Assembly (NCBI GenBank): GCA_032871835.1
Contig: CM065297.1
Span: 67,877,253 to 67,941,252, forward strand
DNA from: Dipteronia dyeriana
Lineage: Eukaryota > Streptophyta > Magnoliopsida > Sapindales > Sapindaceae
Reading direction: 5' to 3'
DNA length: 64,000 nt
The notes beneath the pieces were generated by a model. That model worked only from the letters and a program-made list of their open reading frames with translations, ran no database searches and was not told the origin of the DNA. A program made the position numbers and the translations under genes. Positions 1 through 10,361 of this stretch are shown here, piece after piece (position 1 is the stretch's first letter; each line of letters begins with the position of its first letter).

Positions 1-418
1 CGATTTCCATAAGAGACTCCGAAACAGGAAAGAAGACAAATCAACCTCAAGCAAGTAACCAAATCACAATTAAATACAAATATCTTGTATTACTTGTACA
101 AAGCAGATTAGGGTTCTATAAGCATATAAATAGACCCATAATCTGGCTCGAAAAGATATAGGCAATATAGCATACAGTAATGACAAGTATTACTGAGAGA
201 AAAAGTGAGATCGAGAGCTTGTAAAAACATCTTATTCTCTTAGTGGATTTTGGCTTGGTTGATCTTTCAACCACCCGTGGATGTTTCTCCGACAACCGGA
301 GTTTTACCACGTAAACCTTGTCTTTGTTACTCTCTCTGCATCTCATTCTTTTTGAATCAATAGCCAAAATCCAGTCCTTGTTGGCTTTTTTGGCGTAATC
401 CAGAAATCAACGACAATA
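1..418 (+). repeat. T1 5' LTR, 3' part
   Basis: Near-identical to 10837-11254. The last 14 bases align without gaps to the end of the 3' LTR with three substitutions; the terminal CAACA of the 3' copy reads CAATA here. Two bases separate the LTR end from the PBS, the usual spacing. The segment 116-367 can be read as an open frame on the minus strand, but that is only an open stretch inside the LTR. Confidence 0.93.
125..132 (+). promoter_or_regulatory. T1 LTR TATA box
   Basis: TATAAATA lies in the block AGGGTTCTATAAGCATATAA, which recurs in the 3' LTR (TATA at 10961-10968) and, slightly changed, in the otherwise different LTR SL (TATA at 23341-23348). Conservation between two LTR families and a place about 290 bases before the LTR end support this as the core promoter. 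The start site itself is not visible. Confidence 0.65.
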
Positions 419-420
419 AT

Positions 421-439
421 TGGCGCTAGAAGGAGGGGG
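421..439 (+). other. T1 primer binding site
   Basis: TGGCGCTAGAAGGAGGGGG follows the LTR end after two bases. It starts with the TGGCGC common in plant gypsy primer sites other than initiator Met. I did not identify the exact tRNA. Confidence 0.7.
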
Positions 440-465
440 TGAACCTCTGAACTTGTTAGAAAGCA

Positions 466-2330
466 ATGGCTGAAAGAAGAAGTAGTTTAGGGAATGGCCA
501 AAGATCACCAGGCGATTTCCTTAATGGCAATAAGTCACAAAATTCTACAGCAAACACAGAAAACCAACCTGCGCACCTGGCAGGGATCCAGCAAGTTCCT
601 CCAACCAGCAGAGATCATACGTTGCGTTTCCAAGAGGCCCTGCAGCAATTGATTACGGACGTAGCAAAGGAAGGGATTGACCTTCTGGCCGCTAGAGCGC
701 ATAATCCTAATCCTCCACCCGCGAGGCTCCGTTCAATGGTGGTAGGACCAGAAATAACTATGCCAGAAACCAGAAGGAACTCTTCCCCAATCAATCCGGT
801 TGACAGAAAACACTAGAGGGGGAGAATCACCAAAAGCTGGATCGCAATCAAACAGTACGTGCTAGACATCGTAAATACGATCGGCGCAGAGGATGATCAT
901 CATCAGAAGACAGTGATCAAAACCATCGTAAACGTCATCATGAAGTCACACGAGGGTCCCGGCATCAGAGTGAAGAATCTGAGGAAAGAATGACAGTTAC
1001 CCAACGGTTCAACCGTTTAGGAAGCCCGGTAGGGGGTAGAGATATTACAATCCAGAGCCTGACTCGAGATGTAGAGAATAATAGGCGACAGATGGAAGCC
1101 CTTGTCAGACGTTACGGTTGCAACGATCTATCCGACGATGACTCCGACAGTCTATTTACCAGGGAAATTTTGCGGACCCCTTTCCCAGAAAGTCTCAAGA
1201 TGCCACATGTGGAACAATTCAAAAAAGATACAGATCCAAAGGAGCACGTTAGACGCTATAAAAGTGCCATGGCTCAATATGCCCGCAGTGACCCCCTGTT
1301 GTGTCTCAATTTTCCACAAACACTGGGGACACAGGCTCAAGATGGTTCGGAAGACTACCACTAGCAAGCATCAGAAATTTTAGGGAGTTGAGCAGGAGCT
1401 TCTCAAGGCAATTCCTGAGCAACGTTCACAGAAAGAAGTCGGTGGCCTACCTCTCTCAAATAATACAGGGGAAGGACGAGTCATTAAAAAAATACTTGGG
1501 CCGGTTTGGCCAAGCAGTATCAGAGATTGGCAGCGCTAATGATGAAGCCATTATTGCTGCCTTTACCAATAACTTGCAGAATGGACGATTATCCTTCGAT
1601 TTGAGAAGAGCACGACTGACAAGGTATGCCGACATGATGGATATGGCGGGAGGATACGCTCTGGCTGAGGAAGAAGAGTTAGCTATAGAAGGAAGCTATA
1701 TGCATGGAGGAAAGCCCGAACAGAGAAATACCGAATCCAAGGGGCAGAATCAAAAAGAAAAACAGAAAGGGAACAACAAGGAGAAAAATAAGGATGGGGG
1801 TAATGGGCTCAACGCCAAACGGTCCATAGAGAAATACCGCGGCAGATATACAAATTACACCCCTCTTCGGAAGAAACAAGAAGAAATTCTAGCCATCCTA
1901 GAAGAAAAGAATATGGTGCAAGAATCGCGGCGACAATCACAGTTCGCACGGAGAGATACAACCAAGTACTATAGGTTTCATAAAAAGACCGGGCATGAAA
2001 CTTTGAAGTGTTTTCAGATCAGATATTACATAGAAACCCTTATTCGGGAAGGGCACCTACGGGATGTAATCTTAAAAAAAGATGAAAGATCAGAAGTAAA
2101 GAAAGCCAAGGCTGATCCCAACCCTGGTCAAAACCGAAGAGCCAGCCCCGAAGCCAATGAAGTAATACATACAATCTTCGGAGGACCTTCTCTTGGGAGG
2201 AGCAACCGAGAACGGACTCAGGAAGTTCGAGAAGCAGTAGAAGCCAGGAATAACTTTGACGTGAATTCGGTTGAACCAGACCCGAAGAGGGTAAAGGAAG
2301 GATGGGACCCTGATAGTCTTCACAGAGGCA
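466..2330 (+). pseudogene. gag: T1 gag, frameshifted
   Basis: Capsid/nucleocapsid polyprotein of a Tat-type element. It begins at an ATG 27 bases after the PBS; the N-terminal part is low-complexity and stops at 814-816. The reading continues in a second frame (990-1320) and a third (about 1320-2330), so at least two frameshifts are present. Family signals are the core 'RWFGRLPLASIRNFRELSRS' (from about 1336), a charged Lys/Glu/Gln-rich linker (1720-1830), and the zinc-knuckle-like 'YYRFHKKTGHETLKC' (about 1966-2010), where the usual first Cys is Tyr. The Ty3 gag core is clear; no intact product is possible. Confidence 0.85.
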
Positions 2331-3021
2331 GATTCCCACGGCGTCGATGTTCGACCTAATTACGCTTTGGTTATAAGTGCCCTGATTGGCCATAGGGAAG
2401 TCCGGAGAATTTACATAGATAATGGGAGTTCAGCAGACATCTTAAGCGTGGTCGTATACGACCAGCTAAGGTTGGACCAAAAAGATTTACAGCTTTTCCA
2501 CTCCATTAAGAGGATTTGGGGGAATAGAGGTCAGGTCACTCGGGACAGTCAAATTGCCTGTAAAGATCGGAATGGCACCATGCCAGAGGACTGTCCTACT
2601 CGACTTCATGGTAGTTGATTTGGATAATTGGCCGTATAATGCGTTATTGGGTTGGCCACTCCTAAATAAAACAAGAGCCGAGACGGCTACTTACTCATTA
2701 ATGATCAAGTTCCCAACAGAACAAGGGGTTGGGATAGTCAAGGGATCCCAAGAGATGGCCCGAAGAGCAAACCTGTCGGTATACAAAGACAACCAAGATG
2801 CCGAACAAGTGTGCACCATAATGCAGCCAAATGAGAGTGAAGAATCCTTGTCATTCGAACTAGATCCAAGGGAGGGCTCGAATGAATACAAGACAGAAGT
2901 GGCCGAAATACTACTCGAAGAAGACAAACCGGACAGGAAAGTCAAGATCGGGGCCAACTTGGAAGAAAAAATCAAGCCAGAATTGACCAATTTGCTCAGA
3001 GAATACAAAGATATATTCGCC
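2331..3021 (+). pseudogene. pol: T1 aspartic protease region and RT linker
   Basis: The retroviral-type protease motif 'YIDNGSSADIL' is at about 2412-2445, with the catalytic D-x-G as DNG. A frameshift between about 2555 and 2618 moves the reading to another frame, which gives 'YNALLGWPLLNKTRAET' and 'IKFPTEQGVG', the conserved protease C-terminus of Tat elements. This leads into the RT N-terminal linker ending 'EYKDIFA', where a TAG (3022-3024) takes the place of the usual Trp codon. Protease would release the pol products from the polyprotein. Confidence 0.83.
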
Positions 3022-4746
3022 TAGAGTCATGAAGATATGATCGGAATAGATGCCCGAATAATATCCCATCACCTCGCAGTAAGCCCGAATGCCAAACTGG
3101 TAGTATAAAAGAGAAGATCGTTCAATCCTGAAAGAAGTCAAGCAATCAAACAAGAGGTGAAAAGCTACTAGCGACGGGATCAATCAGAGAAGTCAGCTAC
3201 CCCCAGTGGGTCGCTAACGTAGTCCTCGTCCAGAAGAAAAATGGACAGTGAGGATGTGCGTAGATTTCAAGGATCTAAACAAGGCATGTCCGATGGACAG
3301 CTTCCCACTCCCAAGAATAGATCAGCTGGTGGATGCCACAGCAGGTCATGAACTACTCAGCTTCATGGATGCTTACTCGGGATACAATCAGATCCGGATG
3401 AACAAAGCTGACGAAGAAAAAACAGCTTTCACAACGGATCAGGGTTTATATTGCTACACAGTGATGCCCTTCGGTTTAAAAAATGCAGGAGTCACGTACC
3501 AAAGGTTGGTCAACAAGATCTTCACTCGGTAAATAGGAAGGAACATGGAGGTCTACATTGATGACATGTTGACTAAAAGCGTCTCAGCAGATGACCATGC
3601 CCGCGACCTCCTAGAGACATTTGATGTATTAAGAAGATATCAGATGAAATAAAACCCAAACAAATGTTTATCAGAGTCCACTCGAGAAGATTCTGGGGTT
3701 TTCAAGTCCATCAAAGAGGAATCGAAGTTAATCCAGAGAAGATCCAGGCTTTGCAGCAAATGACTTCACCTAAAACATTGAAAGAGGTACAACGCTTAAC
3801 AGGGTGTTTAGCCTCCTTGGGAAGATTCATCTCAAAGGCTACAAACAGGTGCGCGCCTTTCTTCAAAGTGATCAAAAAAGGAAAAGGCCTGGAGTGGAAT
3901 AAAGAGTGCGAGCAGGCATTCTTAAAGATAAAAGAATACTTGGGGCAAGCTCCCATCCTCTCAAACCAACAAAAAGAGGAAATACTTCAGCTGTATCTAT
4001 CAATAACCGAGCTTGCAGCAAGTTCGGTTCTAGTCAGGACAGAAGATGGAGTACAAAATCCAGTGTATTATACAAGCAAAGCACTCCTACCGGCCGAGAC
4101 CAGATACTCACAGGCAGAGAAGATGGCTTTAGCATTGGTTTCAGCAGTAAAAAAGCTGAGACCATACTTTCAGGCTCATACGATCCAGGTTCTCACCAAT
4201 TGCCCATTAAGACAAATCTTACAAAAACCAGAGATATCAGGAAGACTTACTAAATGGGCAATCGAATTGAGTGAATTCGATATTCATTACGTCCCCAGAA
4301 CTTCCCTCAAAGGACAAGCGGTGGCAGACTTCATAGCCGAGTTCACAGAACCGAACCTGGAAGCAAAAAGATTGTTGGATAAAAATTTCCCATGGAAATT
4401 ATATGTTGATGGTTCTTCAAACACTCATGGCAGCAGGGCAGGGATCGTAGTTCGCACCCCAGAAGGAGATGATGTTGAATGTGCCATGAGATTTGATTTC
4501 AAAGCAACCAATAATCAGATCGAATACGAGGCATTGTTAGCTGGACTCATAGTCTGCATAGCTCTTGGGGCAGATGAAGTGGAGATATTCAGTGATTCAC
4601 AGGTGGTGGATGAATACCAGGCTAAAGATGAAGGAATGGTCGCCTACCGTGACATCGCAAAACAGCTCCTCCAAAAATTTAAAGAATACAAGATCGCTCA
4701 GATCCCTAGAGAAGAAAATGAAAAGGCAGACGCTTTATCTAAATAA
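3022..4746 (+). pseudogene. pol: T1 reverse transcriptase with two RNase H domains
   Basis: RT is recognised from 'MRMCVDFKDLNKACPMDSFP' (3248 on), 'SFMDAYSGYNQIRMN', 'PFGLKNAG' and the catalytic box 'YIDDM' (about 3553-3567). Stops break it near 3022, 3106, 3169, 3530 and 3650, and a frameshift lies near 3240. From 3664 a 360-residue frame is open: RT thumb, the RT-linked RNase H ('YYTSKALLPAETRYSQAEKM'), then a second RNase H with acidic residues in 'LYVDGSSNTHG', 'IEYEALLAGL', 'FSDSQVV' and 'KADALSK'. In Tat elements the second domain is an acquired cellular-type RNase H. Its catalytic set looks complete, so this stretch decayed least. Confidence 0.92.
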
Positions 4747-5779
4747 GCATCAGCAACAACCTCAATCAGACCAAAAACCATTCCAGTTGCATACCTCCTC
4801 AAACCGAGTACGGCTGAACTTAAGCATTTGGAAATTTTAGAAATCCGAACACCTCAAGACGGTTGGATGGTCCAGCTAAGAAGGTTCCTGGAAGAAGGCA
4901 TACTCCCGAAAGATCCGGTATTAGCAAAGCACATCAGGTATCGATCGACTAGGTACACCATGATCGGTGGAAAATTATACAGAAGGGGATTTTTTCGAGC
5001 TCTCCAGAGATGTATACTGGAAGAAGATGCACATCGAGTACTTTAAGAGATCCACGGAAGAGTTTGCGGGAACCACACTGGGGGTAGGAGTCTGGTGCAT
5101 AAGGTACTCAGGCAAGGCTATTATTGGCCTACACTTTTCCTCAGATGCACAGCAATGGTCGGAAAGTTGCAATACCTGTCAAAGAATTGCCAACGATATC
5201 CGAAAACCCCTAGAAAAGCTCAGAAATCTCCCTGCCCCGTGGTCATTAGCCATGTGGGGCCTAGACCTGATCGGGCCAATGCCAGCTGGAACAGGGGATT
5301 GAGCGAAGCACGCCATAGTAGCTATCAATTATTTCACAAAATGGGCCGAAGCTGAAGCGTTGGTGCATATCACGGAAGCCAACACCATAAATTTTGTAAA
5401 GAAAAACATACTTTACAGGTTTGTAATTCCGGACACTATAATCACCGACAATGGCACTCAGTTCGATAACCAAAGGTTTAGACAATTGTGCGAAAAAAGG
5501 GAAAATTCCCGAATAAGAAATGCAGCTTATCAACAAAGAGTGGCACGCCACTACAACTCTCGTGTTCTGATCAGGAAATTTCAGTTAGGAGACCTGGTGC
5601 TCAGGAAGATGTCGCTGAACACAAAGAATGGAGTCGCGGGATCCCTGGCTAACAAATGGGAAGGCCCATACAAGATCGAGGGGATAACTGGCCATGGTGC
5701 TTATTGGATTGCTCGACCCAATGGAGGGGTGTTACCCCGACCGTGCAATGCCCAATATCTGAAGATTTTATATCCTTAA
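4747..5779 (+). pseudogene. pol: T1 integrase, catalytic core deleted
   Basis: The zinc-finger region is visible as 'HGRVCGNHTGG' and 'VLRQGYYWPT' in one frame and 'CNTCQRI' in another, with a stop at 5044-5046, a frameshift near 5130 and a TGA near 5300. The core starts 'LDLIGPMPAG'; the first catalytic Asp of the DDE triad reads Asn ('VAINYFTKW', about 5321-5347), while the second is kept ('IITDNGTQFDN'). The frame then runs at about 5505 from 'RFRQLCEK' directly into the C-terminal 'NAAYQQRVARHYNSRV', skipping the rest of the core including the catalytic Glu. The C-terminal domain ('GDLVLRK', 'KWEGPYKI') is intact. The protein cannot be an active integrase. Confidence 0.9.
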
Positions 5780-6373
5780 AATATATATTTATATTAAATA
5801 TGTTATTATTTTTCTACTCAGGACAGTATTAGTCAGAATAAATATTAAAACTGTAATATTAATCTTTGTTTATTTTTCATAGTAATAAATAAAACTAAGA
5901 ATTTCCAAAAGGAAAGCACCTAGCTCGAGATTTCCAAAAAGCATATGACAATAAGAAATGGAAGGAGAGCATGATAATAAGAACATGCAAATAGACTTCT
6001 CGGGACCATCAAATCTCGAAAGGGCGGAGAAGTTCGTAGGAGCATGCCAGCCAAGCAGGGTCAAAATGACCTTCGTAAAAAGGCAAACCAGATGCACCAG
6101 ACTGGAAAAATGCTCGGGACTCTATCGGGAGAAATTTCGGTGAAATGCGTAGCTGTGTTGAAGCAACTTTTTTTTAAAACAAAAAGAGCTCAACGATTCG
6201 GCAAACCCTTGCGCATAAAAACTACGGAGACGTCCTTGGTATTGCGTAAGGACTCGAACGCATAATCATGGTGAGCCTTGATATAACGTTTGGGTAGCAA
6301 CCGGGTATGAAACATAAGTGCAAACTTTCCTGTTTCAAGTTGACTCAGTTAATAATAAAGAAGCCAGTTTAAA
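5780..6373 (+). other. T1 spacer after integrase
   Basis: No coding signal I trust. It holds short overlapping open stretches (5870-6265) on both strands without family motifs, and a run of T at 6169-6175. It leads into the tandem array. Confidence 0.5.
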
Positions 6374-6712
6374 AAGATACTTGGCAATTGAAGTTATTCG
6401 GGTAACAACCGGTGTAATAAGATACTCGGTTAAGTTACCCGACCACCAACCAGTTTAATAAGATACTTGGCAATTGAAGTTATTCGGGTAACAACCGGTT
6501 TAATAAGATACTCGGTTAAGTTACCCGACCACCAGCCGGTTTAATAAGATACTTGGCAATTGAAGTAATTCGGGTAACAACCGGTTTAATAAGATACTCG
6601 GTTAAATTACCCGACCAACAGCCATTTTAATAAGATACTTGGCAATCGAAGTTATTCGGATAACCGGTTTAATAAGATACTCGGTTAAGTTATCCGATCA
6701 CCAGCCAGTTTA
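6374..6712 (+). repeat. 86-bp tandem array in T1 3' region
   Basis: Four units begin AAGATACTTGGCAAT at 6374, 6460, 6546 and 6632, spaced exactly 86 bases; the fourth is about 6 bases shorter. Each unit is two diverged halves of about 45 and 41 bases, the second starting AAGATACTCGG. The halves carry GGGTAAC and GTTACCC, which are reverse complements, so each unit can fold. The array sits between integrase and the antisense gene, as does the array in T2. Confidence 0.93.
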
Positions 6713-6916
6713 ATACAACATCCGGCAACAAAAATAAAGACTGAAACCATTCAACTCAGAAAATCATATTCTATTGCTCTTAAAAAGGATAGTTACAGTT
6801 CAAAGAACTGATTCTTTACACAAGCAGAAAATAAAGAATCTATCAGAATCTCCTACAAATCTACAAAATCAAGGTTGCGAGGATTTCGAGCCTTTGCCAA
6901 TACTCGGGTCTGGCAC
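6713..6916. other. T1 spacer between array and antisense gene end
   Basis: AT-rich with no coding signal. It would hold the 3' UTR of the antisense gene; I see no clear polyadenylation signal on the minus strand. Confidence 0.4.
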
Positions 6917-7719
6917 CATCTAGTATTCATGAAGCAGGCTCTCATCAGACGGCCAGGTGAAATCATCAACAATATCATCCCTCCACTGGCTGTAATCAAT
7001 ACCCGGGGTTGGCCAGACATCCGGGATTACACCCTCGACAGACTCTCGACTCGCGTAAAAGGTCGAGAGAGAGTGCTCGGACGGAATCTCTAAATGCATA
7101 GGATGGGGCTCCTTGCCTTGACTACGGCAATAGGCTCTCCATTCTTTCATCTGAATCCAAAAAGATTCCAATGACCGGTCCACATGGTGTTTGATTGACA
7201 GCTCCTAGTTAGCACGGGCCTTCTCGGTTGCCCTACTCTTTACTTTGAAGAATTCGTTGGCCGAAACTAGCCCACGTTGAAATTCGGAAGAAGTAGGGCA
7301 TCGTAAGCATGGGATCTTTTAAAATGATCCACCCCTTGGATTTCCAGCTCTAACCTGGCCTCTCGGGAAAGGGATTCAATTGTCAGCACTTGTCGCTCCA
7401 AATCTTCGATTTTTTGGACATACGCCGACTTCACCTGCTCCTCCTCCTGCTCGGCCTTGAGCATAGACTCTTCAGTAGAAGAAATAAGGTTTTGAAGCGA
7501 TGCAACCTTCTCCTCTGCCAAAGATGCCTTGTCTTCAGCTTCAACCTGTTTAGCCAGGCAATTGTCGGCAAATATCTGCACGGAACCGACCTTCTGCTGG
7601 TAAGCCTGCTCAGCTCGAGCACAACCCTCCTCACTCGCCTTCAGCTGAGCCTCCAGACGCTTTATCCGATCAGCCTGACATGGCTGCGTCTGAACAAGCT
7701 CAGCAAATTCTACTACCAT

Positions 7720-7789
7720 CTGCAAAAGAATATACTTAAAAATCCAACAAAGGCAAAACAGTAAAGGAGTCAGAGTTAGCTAAACTTAC
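7720..7789 (-). other. Intron 2 of T1 antisense gene
   Basis: Donor GTAAGTTTAGC, T-rich body and acceptor TTCTTTTGCAG on the minus strand, 70 bases in all. It lies just before the coiled coil, where T2 and T3 also have a short intron. Confidence 0.7.
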
Positions 7790-8592
7790 ATAAGATGTGC
7801 CGTTGAAAACGTTTTGGAGACGTTCGGTCAGTGAACCATCTCTAAAGTCGCTCCAGTTGTCTTCCCCGATATAAGCCCGACCAGAGGACATCTCCTGGAG
7901 CATATCCTTTGGAGAAAGGGATAAGGGAACCCCCGAGGGTTGAGTTCCTAGATCTCCAGACTCGGGAACAGGAGAAGCTCTATTTGGCTCTAGGGATGGA
8001 GAGGGAACCCCCGAAGGTTCGGCCCCATATCTCCAACCTCGGGGGTAAAAGAGGTTTTACTTGGACCTGAAGGGACTGCTTCTGCAGATACTCCTGCCCC
8101 CACACTCGGGGCAATCTCATCCGTAACATCTTAGTCGCTGGAGTCAATAAATGTGACTACCCAAGAAACTTTGAGAGGACGAGGAGGCGAACTAACTGCC
8201 TTTTGCTTCTCACCCCGAGAACGGTGGAAGAGATCAGCAGTAGGATCTTCCAGCAAATCATCCCGAAAAGACTCAAAATGCTCGGCAATGACAGGCATTT
8301 GATCTGTCAAGACGTTACCATCATCGTCAGCCTCAAGCATTCCAACAGGCTCTTCACTTGGATTCTCACACTGCCTCTCCCTATTTTCAGGCAGTTGTGT
8401 CACAGTTTTCTCACCTTGGCCACTCAAACCAGCGAGATCCTGAGCAGAAAGCTAAGTACCCCGATCAACGTACTCGGGTATTTGCTCAGCAGTATTAATT
8501 TCCTCATCAAGCTTGGGTGGAGCAATACCCTCATCGCCCTGACGGGAAGTCTCATTCCTACTCGCTTGAAGAATTACCTTCACCTGACGAGC

Positions 8593-8702
8593 CTGAAGAT
8601 CGCAGACAACGTCCGTATCGAAAAAAATAGAGTTAGAAAAGGAAAAGGAAAAGGAAATGGAAAAACGAAGAAACACAGCAAAAAGGGCGCTGGGTTACTC
8701 AC
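8593..8702 (-). other. Intron 1 of T1 antisense gene
   Basis: On the minus strand the donor is GTGAGTAACC and the acceptor follows TTTTTTTCGATACGG and ends GATCTTCAG. It is 110 bases long. The flanking exon frames differ in composition from the intron, which is pyrimidine-rich. Confidence 0.6.
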
Positions 8703-8873
8703 AACGCCTGCGATGGCCAGAAACCTATTTAAAGAAGCCAAGCTTGATCAAGTCATCCTCTTTGAAAAGATAGCTCTTGCTTCTCTTTTCCAGAGTGCGG
8801 ATAGCAGCCCAGGCCAGCCTCTTCAGTTCTGAATCGTTATAATCAATTGTTTTATTATTCCACGCTTCAAGGG

Positions 8874-8920
8874 AACAAAAGAAGCGGGGAATAAAGAAGC
8901 GGGGAATAAAAGAAGCGGGG
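8874..8920. repeat. Three-copy 15/16-bp minisatellite in T1 antisense exon 1
   Basis: Units AACAAAAGAAGCGGGG, AATAAAGAAGCGGGG and AATAAAAGAAGCGGGG lie head to tail (8874-8889, 8890-8904, 8905-8920). Against a single copy the array adds 31 bases, one more than a multiple of three, and so shifts the antisense frame. Confidence 0.9.
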
Positions 8921-9783
8921 AACATTCAGCACCATTCGGGAATCCCCAAATCGAACAGTGACATTGAGCCCGAGAGCCCCTCCAGCAAAAAACCAACTGT
9001 TCTTCCAGAACTCTTTGGATGTGGGGAATCCCCATATAAAGCCCTTTTTTTCAGGTCATCAGAAGCCTCGACCCCCCGATTTGCCTCCACTTCTTTAGGG
9101 ACCCAACTGTCCGAAGGAGTAGACACAAGAAAATAGGTCCCCGTTTTACTAACCTGCCTCAGCATAAAGAAATGTCTGATTTCATTCGGGGAAGGCTGCG
9201 AAAGGTTCATTCGGTTGAACATGTGCCACATGCACATCAAGACTTTATAACTATTCGGGGCCAACTGAGATGGGGCTATCCCTGCTTCAGCTAAAAACTG
9301 GGCAATAAAAGGTTGAAGGGGAAGTGTGACGCCGCAGCAAAGCATCGATCCGTAAATCGCGATCATCCCCTCAGGAGGATTACATACGGCTCTACTCCCC
9401 GCAAGAACCAAAGTGACTGAGTCGGGCAAATCAAATCGGGATCGGTATTTTTCTATCTCAGCTGGCCCGACCACATTCGGTTCGATATCAAAGCCACTCG
9501 GGCGAGTGTTAGAAAACGAAAGGAGAGACGCCCTGGGTACACCAGCGTCGCCTTCATTAACAGTTTGTTCCCCAGTCTGAACGCTGCTCGAGCCGTGCAT
9601 GTATACCTTGCTAGTACTTTGATGTTTACCCATCCTTCGAGAAAATACTCTGTGATCAGAAATATCAGAATCAAAACTAGATGGAGAACTCGATACGGGG
9701 CTGAAAGTGACGTCAGGGTGAAGCCCAAAAACATCAACCTCTAAAAATGGGGGTTCATTTATTGGGATATCCCCAGTAATCAT

Positions 9784-10361
9784 CTAATGCAAGATACTAA
9801 CTGGAAATCCCTACGCTCTAATGCATCAAAAGCAATTTTAAATAGACGATGACGGGAAGATGGCCCCATTGAAACAAACCTTGAATTGAGATTGACGCAA
9901 GATCTTCAAAGCGGAGAATCGCAAACTTCTGATGAAGAAAATTGAGTTTAACGAGATTTCTGCTGGATTTTTTAGAATAAACCAACAGTCTCTCAACGAA
10001 GGATTTAAAGGCCAGACGGCATGAAACCCTAGGGTTTCAAAGCGGGAAAAAAGTTTTATGACGAAACCAGATGACGTTGGCGGCTTTTGGAGAAACGCAA
10101 AAGTCACTTCTCATAAACGATATTGAAAAACGAAGAGACAAGGGACACGTGTCAAGAAAAGAAGTAGCCCTCAACCGTCAAAACTTTGAAACGTCGCTAT
10201 CATTTAAGATCTTGCGTGACAAAGCGAATCGAAATTACAGAGTCATCATTAAAATACGTCATTATGGAGAGACGGTTTTTCAGACGAAAGAAAATCAAAA
10301 TGATAAAAATATTCTTGCCCGAAATAAAATCTTCTCGGCAAAAAATATTTTAAGAGGGTAT
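9784..10361 (-). promoter_or_regulatory. T1 region between antisense start and 3' LTR
   Basis: Presumed promoter and leader region of the antisense gene. It contains the perfect 16-base palindrome GAAACCCTAGGGTTTC (10023-10038), which holds the plant telo-box AAACCCTA on both strands, about 240 bases before the antisense ATG. I see no convincing TATA box on the minus strand. The right end is the purine-rich AAGAGGGTAT next to the LTR, the likely PPT of T1. Confidence 0.45.

Larger units (their letters stand above)
6917..9783 (-). pseudogene. T1 antisense accessory gene (PF04195-like plus coiled coil)
   Basis: Runs against gag-pol. Exon 1 (9783 to 8703) starts at an ATG and carries 'VCNPPEGMIAIYGSMLCCG', 'LPLQPFIAQFLAEAGIAPSQ' and 'LAPNSYKVLMCMWHMFNRM', which I recognise as the 'putative gypsy-type transposase' family PF04195. 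Intron 1 is 8702-8593 (GTGAGTAA donor, TTCAG acceptor). Exon 2 (8592-7790) is acidic, with stops near 8449 and 8128. Intron 2 is 7789-7720 (GTAAGT, TTTTGCAG). Exon 3 opens 'MVVEFAELVQ', then a heptad-rich coiled coil of about 130 residues, a frameshift near 7275, and a C-terminus ending at 6917-6919. Exon 1 also has a TGA at 8926-8928 caused by two opposite frameshifts. Function unknown; no catalytic motif is visible. Confidence 0.8.

Noticed and set aside
6374..6712. Regular repeats as a CRISPR array
   Set aside because: Units are head-to-tail without unique spacers, 86 bases long, in a plant retrotransposon 3' region.
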